64,000 bases of DNA from a bacterium (GTDB lineage Bacteria > Hydrothermota > UBA3073 > JACQXS01 > JAGMCI01), in assembly GCA_030018315.1 (NCBI GenBank), contig JASEGA010000004.1:1-64000 (forward strand), written 5' to 3'. Below the pieces are notes generated by a model. The model saw only the letters and a list, made by a program, of their open reading frames with translations, had not been told where the DNA came from and did not search any database. The stretch's first letter is position 1. Each line of letters starts with the position of its first letter. This document shows positions 63,812 to 64,000 of the stretch, piece by piece. A program made the translations under genes and the position numbers.

Positions 63812-64000
63812 TTACTCTTTCTCTACTCTTGGTGGCGCAAAAGCAATACGCTCCGCATCTGCAAGACGGAGCTCATCAAATACCTTTATTACTTTATCAT
63901 ACTTGCACTTGCGGTCCACAGTTAATGAGAATACAAGTGAATCATTTTCAGTAAGCATATGTTTAGCTTTTTCCTTTATATCAGGAAGTGGAACTTCATC
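63812..64000 (-). CDS. exbD: ExbD-like protein, 5' part outside the window
   Basis: The frame is open to the window edge. Its last 62 residues begin DEVPLPDIKEKAKHMLTEND and include CKYDKVIKVFDELRLADAERI, the periplasmic domain of a second ExbD. It lies seven bases before the complete exbD. The membrane helix and any ExbB upstream are not visible. Confidence 0.85.
   Translation of the reverse strand, partial: DEVPLPDIKEKAKHMLTENDSLVFSLTVDRKCKYDKVIKVFDELRLADAERIAFAPPRVEKE

Overview
The window is AT-rich bacterial chromosome with a Gram-negative envelope. Evidence for this is two TonB/ExbB/ExbD energy-transduction sets, a TonB-dependent receptor, two PorV/UPF0164-type outer-membrane barrels, a DAP-type MurE (DNPR motif), and secreted proteases ending in FlgD/T9SS-like C-terminal domains. 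This mix, together with an incomplete dcw cluster and four-subunit pyruvate:ferredoxin oxidoreductase, points to an anaerobic, uncultivated FCB-like lineage such as candidate phylum WOR-3 (Stahlbacteria). That placement is inference from gene content only; there is no rRNA here.

Layout. 1-740: 3' end of an insertion sequence. 765-3426 (minus): translationally coupled GIY-YIG nuclease, sodium:solute symporter and CcdA-like membrane protein. 3489-7710 (minus): gingipain-like C25 protease whose C-terminal domain is frameshifted at a heptamer repeat. 7806-12647 (plus): rpsF-ssb-rpsR-rplI, then bifunctional nuclease, clpC, an HU-like protein and a tiny basic protein. 12849-15777 (plus): GYD-like protein, PolX, GH130 glycosidase. 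15779-23092 (minus): dnaX-ybaB-porGDAB-rho-PDZ-TIGR04076 from a promoter at about 23.08 kb. 23202-27390 (minus): exbB, an exbB-exbD fusion, exbD, tonB, an OmpA-like protein and tRNA-Ala(CGC). 27398-32976 (minus): TPR protein, PorV-like barrel, FlgD-Ig protein. 33129-47682 (minus): the dcw cluster mraZ-rsmH-ftsL-ftsI-murE-murF-mraY-murD-ftsW-murG-murC-ftsA-ftsZ, with an apparent MraZ operator. 48011-62584 (minus): large exported proteins (Asp-box protein, subtilase, PorV-like barrel, PKD/NHL lipoprotein, FlgD-domain protein) and a TonB-dependent receptor. 62690-64000 (minus): tonB, exbD and a partial second exbD.

The most unusual signal is not a gene cluster. Several families of very small repeats are scattered through the window and many sit inside open reading frames. 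(A) 26-32 bp palindromes with GTAGGGG/CCCCTAC arms lie in frame inside dnaX, ftsZ, murD (twice) and a subtilase, the latter three genes' copies encoding the same peptide GLINQTPT. (B) Heptanucleotide tandem arrays lie in the C25 protease, subtilase, a PorV-like signal peptide and murF. In the protease, loss of one 7-bp unit would restore the full C-terminal domain, so it looks phase-variable or recently broken. (C) A 155-bp MITE-like element with inverted termini and a 13-bp target duplication sits exactly at the ftsZ stop codon, and the ancestral stop can be reconstructed. (D) Other short dispersed motifs are the HSERSEES-encoding repeat, CCCGAT/ATCGGG palindromes, CCTGCCT hairpins and an ATTGATGTAAACAGA motif.
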